Assembly: GCF_041154505.1 (NCBI RefSeq)
Contig: NZ_AP028672.1
Span: forward strand, 3,512,501 to 3,576,500
Length of the DNA: 64,000 bases
Direction: 5' to 3'
Source: Acidovorax sp. A79
GTDB lineage: Bacteria > Pseudomonadota > Gammaproteobacteria > Burkholderiales > Burkholderiaceae_C
Shown here in pieces: positions 43,780 through 54,068 of the stretch. Below the pieces are notes generated by a model. The model had not been told where the DNA came from, searched no databases, and was given only the letters and a program-made list of their open reading frames with translations. A program made the position numbers and the translations under genes. Position 1 is the stretch's first letter, and every line of letters begins with the position of its first letter.

Positions 43780-43953
43780 GGTCCCGCTGCGCACGGAAGT
43801 CCCCATCGCACAGTCTTCTTCGCTCTATGGTGGCATTCCACGCCCTCTGGATCGCCACCGCTGTCGCTGCGGTGGATGCCTTGTGCTGGCGCCATCGGCC
43901 CTGAACCGGTGCCAACGATCCCGTGGCGGCTGGCTCGCGCGGAGGGCGGGGTG

Positions 43954-45921
43954 TCAGCCCTGCTTGTGCAGCGGCAGCCACAGCGTGAAGGTGGAACCTT
44001 GCGCCTGGGCGCCGTCACTGGTGCTCCAGGTGCAATGCGCGCCCAGCGCCAGCGCGCGGCTGTGCACGTTGGGCAGGCCCCGGCGGGCGGGCGCCAGCGC
44101 CTCGGACGCCGGGGGGCTGAATGGACGGCCGTTGTCCCGTATGCACACCTGCACGCCGCGCGTGCCATCGCCGCCGCCCTCTGGCGGGGGCCAGACGGCC
44201 TCGGCCGTGCTCAGCACGATCTCCGTCGCGCCACTGTGCTTGAGGATGTTGGTGAGGATCTCCTGCAGGATGCGCAGCACGTGCAGCGCGTTTTGCGCGT
44301 CCAGCCAGGGCAGCGGCGGCAGGTCGTCCACCTGCCAGTGCATGACCAGTCCCGCGCCCTCCAGCCGCAACCCGAGCCGATAGCGCAGGCCGGCCAGCAG
44401 TGCCAGCAGATCCGCATTCACGGGCTCCAGTGAGTCGATGGAGATCTTCAGGTCGTCGATGCACTCCCGCAGCACCTGCGCCACGTCCACGGGTGCCGCC
44501 GGCGCAGTCTCTACCAGCCGCAGTGCGCTCATCAGCGAGGAACCCACGCCGTCGTGCATCTCCCGCATCAGGCGCTGGCGCTCGTGCAGCAGCGTCTGCT
44601 CGCGCTCGGCGGCGCGCAGCAGCTCGTGTGTTTCGCGCAGCTGCAATTCCTGCGCGGCCAGGCGCTCGGCCTGCACGGCGTTGGCTTGCTCGGCGACTTC
44701 CAGCGCCCGGTGGTAGCGCGTGAAACCGACCAGCAGGAACATGGTGAACACGCCCATGTACACGTAGGGCGTGAGGTAGATGTGCTCGATGCTGATGCGG
44801 TAGCGCTGCATCGCCAGGTCGTGGACGGCCAGGGGGAACGAGAGCGCCACGGCCCCCGCCAGCAGCACGCTGGACCAGGAGCGTTCGCGCCACGCGCCCA
44901 GCGCCGCCACGCACAGCACCACCAGGGCCGGAGGAAACAGCGCCAGGCGCAACAGCGGCAGCATCGCCTCGTGCCGCAGGTCCCACAGTGGCAGGGCCGC
45001 CAGCGCCACCAAGCCGCAATAGGCGACCACGGCGCGCGCCAGCCGCGGATAGCCCCGGCCCAGCATCCGGCACAACAGGAAGAAGGAGCAGGCCGACGAC
45101 CCCAGCGAGCCCACGAGCGTGAGCCAGGAGAACCATTCATCGGGCACGCCGAAGCCCTCGGCATCGACCAGGTAGAACAGCGTGGCCAGCAAGTGCCCCA
45201 CCGACAGCAGGAAGAACAGCAGGTAGCCCGCCTCGCCCCGGCCGCGCCGCACCAGCCACACCGCCAGCGCGAACACACCCAGCACGAGGTAGGCACCGCG
45301 CAGGTAGGCCACCAGGTCGGTCTGCAGCAGGCTGCGCAGCCGCCACCCCGGCCAGAGCGCCTCGGCCGGCCCGGCCCACACGCTGGACAGCGCGCCGCCC
45401 ACGCCGGGCAGGTTGGCCATGCGCACATGCACCTCCAGGGGAACGCCGGGCGCAGCATGGCCCGCCAGGTCCACCCACACCGGGCGGTTGAAGCTGTTCC
45501 AGACCCGGCTGCCGTGCGACTGCCAGACGAGGTGCCCATCGGCATACACCGCCACCGTGCCCACTGTCTGCCAGCGCGGGATGTACAGGCGCGTGCCCTG
45601 GGGCGTGGCGGCGAGCGCCTCGCCCGGCACCCGCAGGCGGTACCACCACACCTCGGGTGGCGCATCGGCCTGCGCGGCTGTCGAGACCGTGCTGCGTGCG
45701 CGGGCATGTGGCAGGTCCACCGTGCTCCACGGTATGGTGCTCGAAAGCACTGCATCGGGTGATTCGTGCAGCGAGGGCGGCGGCGCCCAGCCCCCGCTGG
45801 CGGGATTCCACGCCTGCGCCTGCACCAGGTGCGCGGGCAGCACGCCTGCCAGCGCCGCGCCCCCGGCGGCGGCACCGGCCAGCAAGAACCGCAGCGCCAG
45901 GCGCGCGAGATCAAGCCACAT
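43954..45921 (-). CDS. 7TM-type sensor histidine kinase (HisKA_3 / NarX-like)
   Basis: 655 residues with a signal-like N-terminus and a long periplasmic beta-rich sensor (about residues 35-190, DISMED2-like). About seven hydrophobic segments follow (about 205-400). A coiled-coil precedes the phospho-acceptor H456 in MREMHDGVGSSLM, and a HATPase_c domain ends with GLPNVHSRALAL. This is a 7TMR-DISM architecture. It overlaps the response-regulator gene by 11 bp. The cue is unknown. Confidence 0.86.
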   Translation of the reverse strand: MWLDLARLALRFLLAGAAAGGAALAGVLPAHLVQAQAWNPASGGWAPPPSLHESPDAVLSSTIPWSTVDLPHARARSTVSTAAQADAPPEVWWYRLRVPGEALAATPQGTRLYIPRWQTVGTVAVYADGHLVWQSHGSRVWNSFNRPVWVDLAGHAAPGVPLEVHVRMANLPGVGGALSSVWAGPAEALWPGWRLRSLLQTDLVAYLRGAYLVLGVFALAVWLVRRGRGEAGYLLFFLLSVGHLLATLFYLVDAEGFGVPDEWFSWLTLVGSLGSSACSFFLLCRMLGRGYPRLARAVVAYCGLVALAALPLWDLRHEAMLPLLRLALFPPALVVLCVAALGAWRERSWSSVLLAGAVALSFPLAVHDLAMQRYRISIEHIYLTPYVYMGVFTMFLLVGFTRYHRALEVAEQANAVQAERLAAQELQLRETHELLRAAEREQTLLHERQRLMREMHDGVGSSLMSALRLVETAPAAPVDVAQVLRECIDDLKISIDSLEPVNADLLALLAGLRYRLGLRLEGAGLVMHWQVDDLPPLPWLDAQNALHVLRILQEILTNILKHSGATEIVLSTAEAVWPPPEGGGDGTRGVQVCIRDNGRPFSPPASEALAPARRGLPNVHSRALALGAHCTWSTSDGAQAQGSTFTLWLPLHKQG

Positions 45922-46657
45922 CGATCCACCCTTTGCGCGCCGCGGCGCTCACCGCTTCGGCCTGGGTCGTCACCTGCAGCTTGGCGTACACGCGCCGCAC
46001 GAAGGTACGCACCGTGTGGCGCGACACGCCCATCGCCCGCGCCACCTCGTCCAGTGTGTAGCCGCGTGCCACCATGCGCAGCAACTCGGCCTCGCGCGCC
46101 GAAGGTGCCACCTCCGTGATCTCCGCCGCCGCCAACCCCGGCTCCAGGCCCGCTGACGGCTTGGCTGTCACGGGAGACTGCGCGCGGCGCAGCAGCAGCT
46201 TGCGCGCCACCATCGGATTGATGGGGCTGCCCCCCGCATGCAGGCTGCGCACTTCGTCCACGACGGCGCTGGGTGGCAGGTCCTTGAGCAGGTAGCCCAT
46301 CGCACCGGCCTCGATGGCGCCCAGAACATGCGCCTCATCGCCAAAGATCGTGCTCACCATGGCCGCCGCCCCGGGCCAGCGCGCGCGCAGCACGGCCAGC
46401 ACGTCGAGCCCGCTGCCATCGGGCAGCCCCAGGTCCAGCAGCAGCACGTCCAGCGGCGCATCGTCCGCCTGCAGCGCCGCCAGCGCTTCGGCGCGGCTGG
46501 CCGCCACCCACTGCAGATGCATGTCGGCCGCGCCTTGCAAGGCATGCGCCAGCGCGTTGCGGCAGACGAAGTCGTCCTCCACCACCGCCACGCGAATGGC
46601 AGGGGGCGCAGGCGCCGCATCCGGCGCCCAGGGAGTTGTGCGAGGAAGGGAAACCAT
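45911..46657 (-). CDS. NarL/LuxR-type response regulator
   Basis: 248 residues from ATG 46657. Receiver domain with acidic pocket VEDDF and phospho-acceptor D75 in LLLDLGLPDGSG, and a C-terminal LuxR HTH (SAREAELLRMVARGYTLDEVARAMGVSRHTVRTFVRRVYAKL). It is the first gene of the operon with the 7TM kinase. A plausible target is the divergent gene for the IPTL-CTERM surface protein, about 390 bp away (inference). Confidence 0.9.
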   Translation of the reverse strand: MVSLPRTTPWAPDAAPAPPAIRVAVVEDDFVCRNALAHALQGAADMHLQWVAASRAEALAALQADDAPLDVLLLDLGLPDGSGLDVLAVLRARWPGAAAMVSTIFGDEAHVLGAIEAGAMGYLLKDLPPSAVVDEVRSLHAGGSPINPMVARKLLLRRAQSPVTAKPSAGLEPGLAAAEITEVAPSAREAELLRMVARGYTLDEVARAMGVSRHTVRTFVRRVYAKLQVTTQAEAVSAAARKGWIDVA

Positions 46658-47044
46658 GCGCCGATGCTGCCACAGGCCCAGGTCAAAAGCGCCGGGCCTG
46701 GCGGGGCTGCTGTGCCCGGCAGGCCGGCTGCGCCAGCCGGTACGGTGGCAAGCGGCGGATCATGTTCGGTTCTTCGGGCTGCATGCGGGGTCGGTGGGTT
46801 TCTGCATGGGTTCAAGGTCGTCAATGCGCGCCCATTCGGCGGGTGCTCTGTCCATGCTGCCATCCCCCGGGGCCCTTGTCATGTCGCCCAAACGGGGGAC
46901 ATACAAAACCGTGCCCATCCGGTAACTTCCGGTCCCGCAAGCAGGGGCCTGCGCCTGAATCCACAAGAACACGGTGGCCGACACCGTTCCATCCAGGGCA
47001 AGCCCGAGCGGCTTTTCTCGAACGCACCACGGAGTGAGGAATAC
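46658..47044. other. Divergent promoter region between response regulator and IPTL-CTERM gene
   Basis: About 390 bp with no recognisable gene. A GGAGTGAGGAATAC ribosome-binding region lies just before the ATG at 47045. No clear operator could be named by eye. Confidence 0.4.
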
Positions 47045-49930
47045 ATGATTCGGATGGTAGAGGCCGCGATGCGGCCGGGCGCAACGGCGCGCCACAGCTC
47101 CCGGCCAGGGCGCAGCGCGGGCGCATCCCTGGAAAGGTCCCGGGCGGTCCGGGGGCTCGCGCTTGCGACGGCGGTGGTCTTGCTGCAGGCCTGCGGCGGA
47201 GCGACCTTGTCGTCGTGGATCGAGGCGCCGCTTGTCGCCGACGGCTACACCCGCAACGCGGACTATTTCCCCTTCGAGCCCACGCTGCTCGTGAACCCCG
47301 ACGCGAATGCGCAGCTGAAGTTCTCGTACGCCACGTTGCCGAGCGGAACGTTGACCAAGCTGGTCGTGGACAAGGCGAGCACGACGGCCTCCGTGGGGCA
47401 GGAAGCCTACACGCTGAATGCCGACAAGGTCGCGCGCGCGCGCCTGGTGCTCTATGTGGAGAAAGTGGCCGCGCCTGGCTACATCGCGATATTCAGCGCC
47501 CATCAGGACGGTGCCGATTGCTTCGAGCGCGAGGACACGGCACCCCACTGCGGCCAGTCCGTGGCCAGCGCCGATGCGGCCGCCACCGATGCGGACAGTC
47601 CCGCGCAGCCCCTGCGCATCACCACGCCGGGTTTCTACAGCTTCGATGTCACCAAGCTGGTCAAATACCGGTTGGCCAACAACGTCGAGTCGATGATGCG
47701 TGTGGGCGCGGCCCCCGATCCCAACGACAACACCTTTGGCAGTTTCGAGTTCGCGAGCAAGGAGCTTCCAGCGGGGCAGGCCCATGTACTGCACCAGCCC
47801 CAGCTGCTGATCACGCTCAGCGATGCGGTGGGCGCCACCAGGAACGCCTATGCCGCGACCAGCGTGCGCCAGTCGTCCATCGACCCCTCCGTGGCTTCAC
47901 GGAATTTTGCCCAGGACGAAAATCTGTGGCTGAGCGGCGTCCCGGGCAACCGGGCATATGCGCTGATACAGCCGCAATCATTGCCCACGGGCGCCTTCAC
48001 CTTGCGCACCGCCCTGAACGAGATGGGTTCCGTGGGGGTCAAGCAAACCATGGTGGCGTTCGTGAATGCGCCGGTGCCGGAACAGGCCACGGCACAGCCG
48101 CAGGCGAATTTCTACACCAGGCCGGGATTCACCTCGCAGAACCAGCAGGTCACCTCCTGGAACGGGGGCTGGACCGAACCATCCGCAGCAGCCTTGTTCG
48201 CCACCGCACCGCTCGACCGGGATGCGCAGAACCAGTCCCTGTTCGTCGATGCCAGTGAGGGCTATGTCTCCGCGCTCGCGGGTGCCTACAACGCGGATCG
48301 CCGCGAGAACTTCGCCATCGCCGGCTCGACGAACCTGCAGGCTCCGCTGACGCTGGACAGCGACAACAACACCCGGACCGGGCACATGCCGCGTTTCGTC
48401 GCCGCGATCACGCCCGTGTCGGACAGGATGCGCAATTTCATGAAGTTCGACAGGGACGACAGCGAACACACCCGCAACTACTGCCTTGCGCTGGGCGATG
48501 GGATGTGCAACCCGTCGCTGTCGCTGCGCGCGCGCCTGGGGCAGCTCTTCACAAGAAACCCCATCGTCATCGACCCAAGGGCATCGACCCCCGAAGGTTC
48601 CTACCTGCCCTATGCGACCCCGATCAACGTCGCGGTGCCGTCCAGCGGCGCCAGCGCGATCATTCAGAGTGATCCCGATCCGGCGGAGCAGGGCTTCATG
48701 GGCGATGGCGGCACCGGCTACTACATCTACGACGCCCGGGCCAACCGCGTCGCGGGCCAGTACCAGGGAATCATCAGCATGCCGGGGCACAACCTGCGCG
48801 CCGTCATCCACTTCGAGAACCTGCCGCTGCCCGCGCCGTCGCTCGGTGGCCCGGGCACCATCGACATGGTGCCCGGCGCCGCGTCGGTGACGGTCGCGGC
48901 CAATGCGCCGATCCCGTTCCGGCTGACCGTGGCCGACCCGGTCAATGCGAACATCGACGATACGACACGCTGGGCGATCACGAGCAGCAACCCGGGCGAC
49001 ACGATGCCGGGCGAGATCCAGCAAAGCGAAGGCAGCGCGGCGTTCGCGGCGACGTTTGCCGGGCCCGGCTCGCGCACGCTCACGGCGACGAGCAAGGGCG
49101 ACGGCACGATCAAGACGACGATGAACGTCCTCGTCAACCAGGTGGTCCTGCCCGGCCAGGCGATCACGTTCACCTCCACGCCACCGGCGTACCCCGTCGT
49201 GGGCGGGGCCTATGCGGTGTCAGCCCTCGGCGGCGGCTCGGGCAACCCGGTCGTGTTCACCATCGATGCCGCCTCGACGGCCGGTGCCTGCTCGGTCGCG
49301 GGCAGCGTGGTGACATTTGCCGGCGCGGGCACCTGCACCGTCAATGCCAACCAGGCAGGCGACGCGAACTACGCCGCTGCCGCCCAGGTGCAGCAGACCA
49401 TCGCCATCCCTGTCACCTACAGCGGCACCACCGTGCCCACCACGGGTGCGGGCGGCCCGGCCAGCGCCAGCTTCACGGGTGGAGGCGCCGGCTGCCGGTT
49501 CGACCCCGCCGCCACCGGCTTCATGGCCGCCAGCGCCGCCCCGCCGGGGCAGAGCGCGCCGCAGGGCGCGTTCCGCGTCCGGCTGGTGGACTGCACCCCG
49601 GGCGCCACGGTGCGTGTGACCACCCTGTGGCCGCAGCCGGTCGCCGGCTTCACCAAGTACGGCAGGGCCAGCAGCGGCGCCGCCAGCGCCAGCTTCTTTG
49701 CGCCGAGGAATCTCACCATCGACGGCAACGCCGTGAGTTTCGACCTGACCGACGGCCAGCTGGGAGACGACGATTGGGCCCAGAACGGCGTGATCGTGGA
49801 CCCGGTGATGCCACTGGCCGCCGCGGGCCTGGCCACCGCCATTCCCACGCTGAGCGAATGGGGCGTGGTGCTGACGGGGGCCACGCTGGCCGCCATGGCC
49901 TTGCTGGGGTTGCGCCGCCGCCGGGGCTGA
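47045..49930 (+). CDS. Large exported protein with IPTL-CTERM sorting signal
   Basis: 961 residues. The N-terminal hydrophobic segment ends in LLQACGG, a lipobox-like site (Cys50) after an unusually long n-region. The N-terminal part has a CBM96/DNRLRE-like beta domain (VARARLVLYVEKV...). A repeat near residues 700-790 (QAITFTSTPPAYPVVGG...) is MBG/Ig-like. The C-terminus IPTLSEWGVVLTG-A-TLAAMALLGLRRRRG is a clear IPTLxxWG-CTERM signal, recognised by a dedicated exosortase. It is a secreted, surface-anchored protein of unknown function. Confidence 0.85.
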   Translation: MIRMVEAAMRPGATARHSSRPGRSAGASLERSRAVRGLALATAVVLLQACGGATLSSWIEAPLVADGYTRNADYFPFEPTLLVNPDANAQLKFSYATLPSGTLTKLVVDKASTTASVGQEAYTLNADKVARARLVLYVEKVAAPGYIAIFSAHQDGADCFEREDTAPHCGQSVASADAAATDADSPAQPLRITTPGFYSFDVTKLVKYRLANNVESMMRVGAAPDPNDNTFGSFEFASKELPAGQAHVLHQPQLLITLSDAVGATRNAYAATSVRQSSIDPSVASRNFAQDENLWLSGVPGNRAYALIQPQSLPTGAFTLRTALNEMGSVGVKQTMVAFVNAPVPEQATAQPQANFYTRPGFTSQNQQVTSWNGGWTEPSAAALFATAPLDRDAQNQSLFVDASEGYVSALAGAYNADRRENFAIAGSTNLQAPLTLDSDNNTRTGHMPRFVAAITPVSDRMRNFMKFDRDDSEHTRNYCLALGDGMCNPSLSLRARLGQLFTRNPIVIDPRASTPEGSYLPYATPINVAVPSSGASAIIQSDPDPAEQGFMGDGGTGYYIYDARANRVAGQYQGIISMPGHNLRAVIHFENLPLPAPSLGGPGTIDMVPGAASVTVAANAPIPFRLTVADPVNANIDDTTRWAITSSNPGDTMPGEIQQSEGSAAFAATFAGPGSRTLTATSKGDGTIKTTMNVLVNQVVLPGQAITFTSTPPAYPVVGGAYAVSALGGGSGNPVVFTIDAASTAGACSVAGSVVTFAGAGTCTVNANQAGDANYAAAAQVQQTIAIPVTYSGTTVPTTGAGGPASASFTGGGAGCRFDPAATGFMAASAAPPGQSAPQGAFRVRLVDCTPGATVRVTTLWPQPVAGFTKYGRASSGAASASFFAPRNLTIDGNAVSFDLTDGQLGDDDWAQNGVIVDPVMPLAAAGLATAIPTLSEWGVVLTGATLAAMALLGLRRRRG

Positions 49931-49984
49931 TGGGCGTGCAGGGGCCCTCACGGCGCACGGCCTCTGCCCGGCGCGTGAACGCGG

Positions 49985-52900
49985 TCATCCCCCGGGCGGG
50001 GGAGCCGGTGCCCTGAAGCTGGCGGCCCACGCCGGGAACTCGTCCGCCGGCATGGGCCTGGCAATGAAGTAGCCCTGCGCTATGTCGCACCCCAGATGCA
50101 AGAGCTGCTCCCAGTGTTCGCGGGTCTCTATGCCCTCGGCCACTGTCTTGCGGTCCAGGTCATGGACCAGGTCGATGGTGGAGCGCACGATCTTGGCGGA
50201 GCTCTTGTCGTGTGTCATGGCGGCGACGAAAGACTGGTCGATCTTGATGCAGTCTACGGGAAGCTTCTGCAGGTATGCCAGGGACGAGTAGCCGGTGCCA
50301 AAGTCGTCGATGTACAGCGGAATGCCTTCCTCCCGCAGGGCGTGGAGCACGCCCATGGCGTATTGCGCATCCTCCATGACGGTGCTCTCGGTGATCTCCA
50401 CCTCCAGCAGCCCGCGTGCCACGCCGCGCTCGCGCTGCCAGTGGCGGAACTTGGCGAACAGCTGCTCATCGCGCAGGTTGCGCGCCGAGAGGTTGACGGC
50501 GATGGGCAGGGCGCAGCCCTGGCGCTGCCAGGCCTGGAGTATGTCGAGCACGGACACCAGCATCCATTCCGTCAGCGGCTTGATGAGCCCCGTGTGCTCC
50601 GCCAGTTCGATGAAGACCCCGGGCGCCAGCAGGCCGCGCTGGGGGTGGAGCCAGCGCACCAGTGCCTCGGCGCCGCAGACGCGGCCGCTGGCGAAATCGA
50701 CCTTGGGCTGCAGGTAGACCCGCAGCTGGCCGGCGTCGATCGCGTGGCGCAGCTCGCCCGCCATGTTCAGGCGCTCGGCCTGGTCCTGTTCCTGCTGAGG
50801 AATGAAAACGACGTGGTCCACGCCCATTCTCTTGGCCTGGTGAACCGCCTTGTCCATGCGGCGCAGCAGGTCGTGCACGGTTCGCCCGTGCTCCGGGAAC
50901 AGCGCGATGCCGGCCTTGGCCACCACATCCAGCGCGATGCCGGCCACCGAAATCGGCTGTGACAAGTTCTGCTCCAGCATGTTCACCGTGTGGCGGGCGG
51001 CGTGCAGGTCGCTGTCCGGCAAGAGGGCCGCGAACTCATCGCCGCGCAGGCGGGCCACCAGGGCCGATGGCGGGGCGCTGCGCTGCAGCCGCCGTGCGAA
51101 CTCGCGCAGGATGTCGTCGCCGTGCGCAAAGCCCAGCGCTTCGTTGATTTCGCTCAGGCGCTCGATATTGAATTGCAGCACCGCCAGCGAGCGCGGCTGT
51201 TCACCGCCTTCGTGGATGGCGGCGGCCAGCGCCTCTTCGAACTGGAGGGCATTGGGCAGGCCCGTCAACGGGTCATGCCGGGTGAAGTGGTGCATGGCGG
51301 CCTGCACGCGCTCCTGTTCGACGCGCGAGCGCAAGGTCGCGATGCCATAGGCCAGGTCATCGCTGGACTCCGTGAGCAGCGCGATTTCGTCCTCGCCAAA
51401 GGTGTCGGGTTCCGGGTCGTAGATGGACAAGGCGCCAATGACCCGGCCTGCCACCCGCAGCGGGCACGAGATGCCGGATCTCGGCCCGTGGGGCCTGCCG
51501 TGCCAGGGCGCATGGCCGGGGTCGGTGTTCATGTTGCGCACCAGGCAGACCTCCTCGGTCCGGATGGCGCTGGAGGTGACCCCCTGGCCCAGGGCCGTGC
51601 CGCTCAGGTCCAGCCCCAGCTGCCGCAGCGCGTCCATGCCGCCGGGGTAGCCGCATTCGGCCATGGGTTCAAGGGGCAGCTCCGGGCGGCTGCCGCAGTA
51701 CCAGACCACGGCCATGCCATAGCCGCCGGCCGTGACGATGGCCTGGCACATGCTGTCCAGCAGATCCTGTTCCTCGCTGGCCCGCAGCATGGTGCGGTTG
51801 CCGGCGCTCAGGGTGCGCAGGGCGCGGGTCGCGTGCTCCAGCTGCCGTATGCGCTGCTCCAGTTCGGTGTTGAGCGTCTGTATGCGGTTCTCGAAGTGCT
51901 TGCGGTCCGTGATGTCGGTGCCCAGCACGTAGTAGCCGCCCACCTTGTCGTCCGCCTCGAACCTGGGCAGGTAGCGGATGGCCTGCCAGACCCCGGGGAA
52001 GGGCTGCCAGTCATAGGCCTGCGGGGTGCCCGTCAGCACGCCGTCGATCATCGGGGCGGCCTGGCCGTAGCGTTCGTCGCCGAGTATTTCCTGCACCGTG
52101 CACCCCGTGATGTCCGCGCGTTCCGGGGCGAAGCTCTGGCGGTACTGGTCGTTCACGTACACATAGCGCCGCTCGGCGCTCACGAACGCGATCAGCGCGG
52201 GAACCGCGCCAATGACGCTGCGCAGGTGGTCTTCGCTTTCTTTGAGCTGCGTCGTCCGCTCCCGGACGTGCGACTCCAGCAGGATGTTCTGCGCGCGAAT
52301 GGTCTGCTCGGCCTGGCGCTCCGCCGTGACGTCACGGAAGACGAGGACCACGCCATGCAGCTGGCCGTTGGCATCCCGGATGGGGGCCGCGCTGTCCGCG
52401 ATGGGGCATTCCGTGCCGTCGCGCGCGAGCAGCGACGTGTGGTTGGCGAGGGCTTGAATCTCGCCGGTGGCAAGCGCGGCGGCCACGGGCACCAGGGCGG
52501 GCTCGCGGGTCTGTTCGTTGACGATGCGAAACACCGCTTCCACCGGCAGCCCCCGGGCCAGCGCGATGGGCCAGCCCGTCAACTGCTCGGCCACGGGGTT
52601 CATGCGCAGGATGCGGCCCTCGGTGTCGGTGGCCAGCACGGCATCTCCGATGGAGTGCAGCGTGGTCGACAGGCTTTCTTCGCTGTCCGCCAGCGCGCGC
52701 TGGCTGGTTTCGGTTTCGCGCAGCTGCCGGCGGATCAGCAGGTAGGTCGCGCCCAGCAGGGCCACCAGCATCGCGGCGGCGATGGAGCCCGCCACCACCA
52801 GTTTCTGCCGTGCCTGGGCATGCGCGTTGGCACGCAGCGTGAGCAGGTGGCGCTCCGCCGTGTCCATGTCGCCGAGCAGCTCGTAGGTGCGTGCGCGCGT

Positions 52901-53434
52901 GGCCCGCAGCGGCGCGGTGGCCACGAAGGCATTGGCGGCCTCCTGGCCCTGGGTCTTGCGCAGCATCTCGACCTGCCGGGAGATCACCATCCGCTGGTTC
53001 ACGATTTCCCGCAGCTGGCCCCAGCGCTGGTGCTGGTCGGGGTTGCTGGCGGTCAGCAACTGGATCCTCTCCAGCGTGCGCTCTCTCTGCGCGATGGTGT
53101 CGTCGCGTTCGGCGATGTGGGCGGGGTCTCCGCTGAGCCGGAAGTTCTGCGTGGCCAGCTCGATCTGCAGGGTATAGCCACGGGTGCGGGCCAGGTTGTT
53201 GAGCACCTCATGGGTATGCGCGAGCATCAGCGCGGTCTGGGACGCATCGTTCGCCACCCGCCAGGTGGCCGCCACCAGCGCCGCCACCACCAGCACGGCG
53301 GCGCCGAATGCAATGGCGACCTTGCTTTCGAAACTGGACCAGCGTGCCACCGTATTGACCTTTCCGTGAGGAGACCCGGCCGGATGGACCCGGATCGAAC
53401 AGTACGCCGGCACCGGAAGGACGGGGTTCGCCAT
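49985..53434 (-). CDS. Membrane sensor with CHASE3, PAS, GAF, degenerate GGDEF and EAL domains
   Basis: About 1149 residues from ATG 53434 (an upstream ATG at 53536 is possible). TM1 and a CHASE3-like periplasmic region (LARTRGYTLQIELATQNFRLSGD) and TM2 precede PAS domains and a GAF domain. A GGDEF-type domain follows, with the active-site motif replaced by RGDEF in RLRGDEFAALL. Next is an EAL domain with AEALVRW, AVNLSARN, LEVEITEST, IDDFGTGYSS and KIDQSF, so the phosphodiesterase residues look intact. It probably lowers c-di-GMP, with the GGDEF as a GTP-sensing input. Confidence 0.85.
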   Translation of the reverse strand: MANPVLPVPAYCSIRVHPAGSPHGKVNTVARWSSFESKVAIAFGAAVLVVAALVAATWRVANDASQTALMLAHTHEVLNNLARTRGYTLQIELATQNFRLSGDPAHIAERDDTIAQRERTLERIQLLTASNPDQHQRWGQLREIVNQRMVISRQVEMLRKTQGQEAANAFVATAPLRATRARTYELLGDMDTAERHLLTLRANAHAQARQKLVVAGSIAAAMLVALLGATYLLIRRQLRETETSQRALADSEESLSTTLHSIGDAVLATDTEGRILRMNPVAEQLTGWPIALARGLPVEAVFRIVNEQTREPALVPVAAALATGEIQALANHTSLLARDGTECPIADSAAPIRDANGQLHGVVLVFRDVTAERQAEQTIRAQNILLESHVRERTTQLKESEDHLRSVIGAVPALIAFVSAERRYVYVNDQYRQSFAPERADITGCTVQEILGDERYGQAAPMIDGVLTGTPQAYDWQPFPGVWQAIRYLPRFEADDKVGGYYVLGTDITDRKHFENRIQTLNTELEQRIRQLEHATRALRTLSAGNRTMLRASEEQDLLDSMCQAIVTAGGYGMAVVWYCGSRPELPLEPMAECGYPGGMDALRQLGLDLSGTALGQGVTSSAIRTEEVCLVRNMNTDPGHAPWHGRPHGPRSGISCPLRVAGRVIGALSIYDPEPDTFGEDEIALLTESSDDLAYGIATLRSRVEQERVQAAMHHFTRHDPLTGLPNALQFEEALAAAIHEGGEQPRSLAVLQFNIERLSEINEALGFAHGDDILREFARRLQRSAPPSALVARLRGDEFAALLPDSDLHAARHTVNMLEQNLSQPISVAGIALDVVAKAGIALFPEHGRTVHDLLRRMDKAVHQAKRMGVDHVVFIPQQEQDQAERLNMAGELRHAIDAGQLRVYLQPKVDFASGRVCGAEALVRWLHPQRGLLAPGVFIELAEHTGLIKPLTEWMLVSVLDILQAWQRQGCALPIAVNLSARNLRDEQLFAKFRHWQRERGVARGLLEVEITESTVMEDAQYAMGVLHALREEGIPLYIDDFGTGYSSLAYLQKLPVDCIKIDQSFVAAMTHDKSSAKIVRSTIDLVHDLDRKTVAEGIETREHWEQLLHLGCDIAQGYFIARPMPADEFPAWAASFRAPAPPPGG

Positions 53435-53642
53435 GCCTGCTGCATCGTGCAGCACATCAGGAATCCGTTGGCTGGCTGCTATCGGCCAGGTCGAATATAC
53501 CGACTGGAGGCCTTGCGGGGAACCAATAGATGGCATGGTGGAGCTCTGTGGGCCCCCTCAGGGCGCGCCGCCCGCCGGTCCCGTGGGGCACGGCGAGTCC
53601 CTAGAATCGCGGGAGCCCACCGACCCCCCAAGAAACACGACC

Positions 53643-54068
53643 ATGGAACGAGCAACCCGCCAGCGTGCGGCAATCCACGCCGCGATAGCCACCGCAGGGC
53701 GTCCCTTGTCGCCGCAGGAGGTCCTGGAGGCAGCACGCGCCGACATCCCCTCGCTGGGGGTGGCAACCGTCTACCGGAATCTTCGCGCGCTGATGGAGGA
53801 CGGCACGATCGAGCCGGTGACCCTGCCCGGCAGCAGCGCCCGCTACGAGATGGCGGGGCAGGACCACCATCACCATTTCCTGTGCAGGGTCTGCCACCGC
53901 GTGTTCGATATCCATGCATGCCCCGGCGGCTTCGCGCACCTGGCCCCGCCGGGCTTCACCGTGGACGGCCACGACATCACCTTGTACGGCCAGTGCAGCG
54001 ATTGCCAGCCCCCGCCGCCGGCGAAGAAGGCGCCGGCCCCGGCGCGCCGGGGCCTCACCCGGGGCTGA
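53643..54068 (+). CDS. Fur-family transcriptional regulator
   Basis: 141 residues. Winged HTH with GVATVYRNLRALMEDGTI, then the histidine-rich hinge QDHHHHFLCRVCHRVFDI and a CxxC/CxxC zinc site (CRVC and CSDC). A regulatory metal site is probable from HHHH. The proline- and lysine-rich C-terminal tail is unusual. It could be a Zur- or PerR-like sensor. It is divergent from the GGDEF-EAL gene. Confidence 0.85.
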   Translation: MERATRQRAAIHAAIATAGRPLSPQEVLEAARADIPSLGVATVYRNLRALMEDGTIEPVTLPGSSARYEMAGQDHHHHFLCRVCHRVFDIHACPGGFAHLAPPGFTVDGHDITLYGQCSDCQPPPPAKKAPAPARRGLTRG

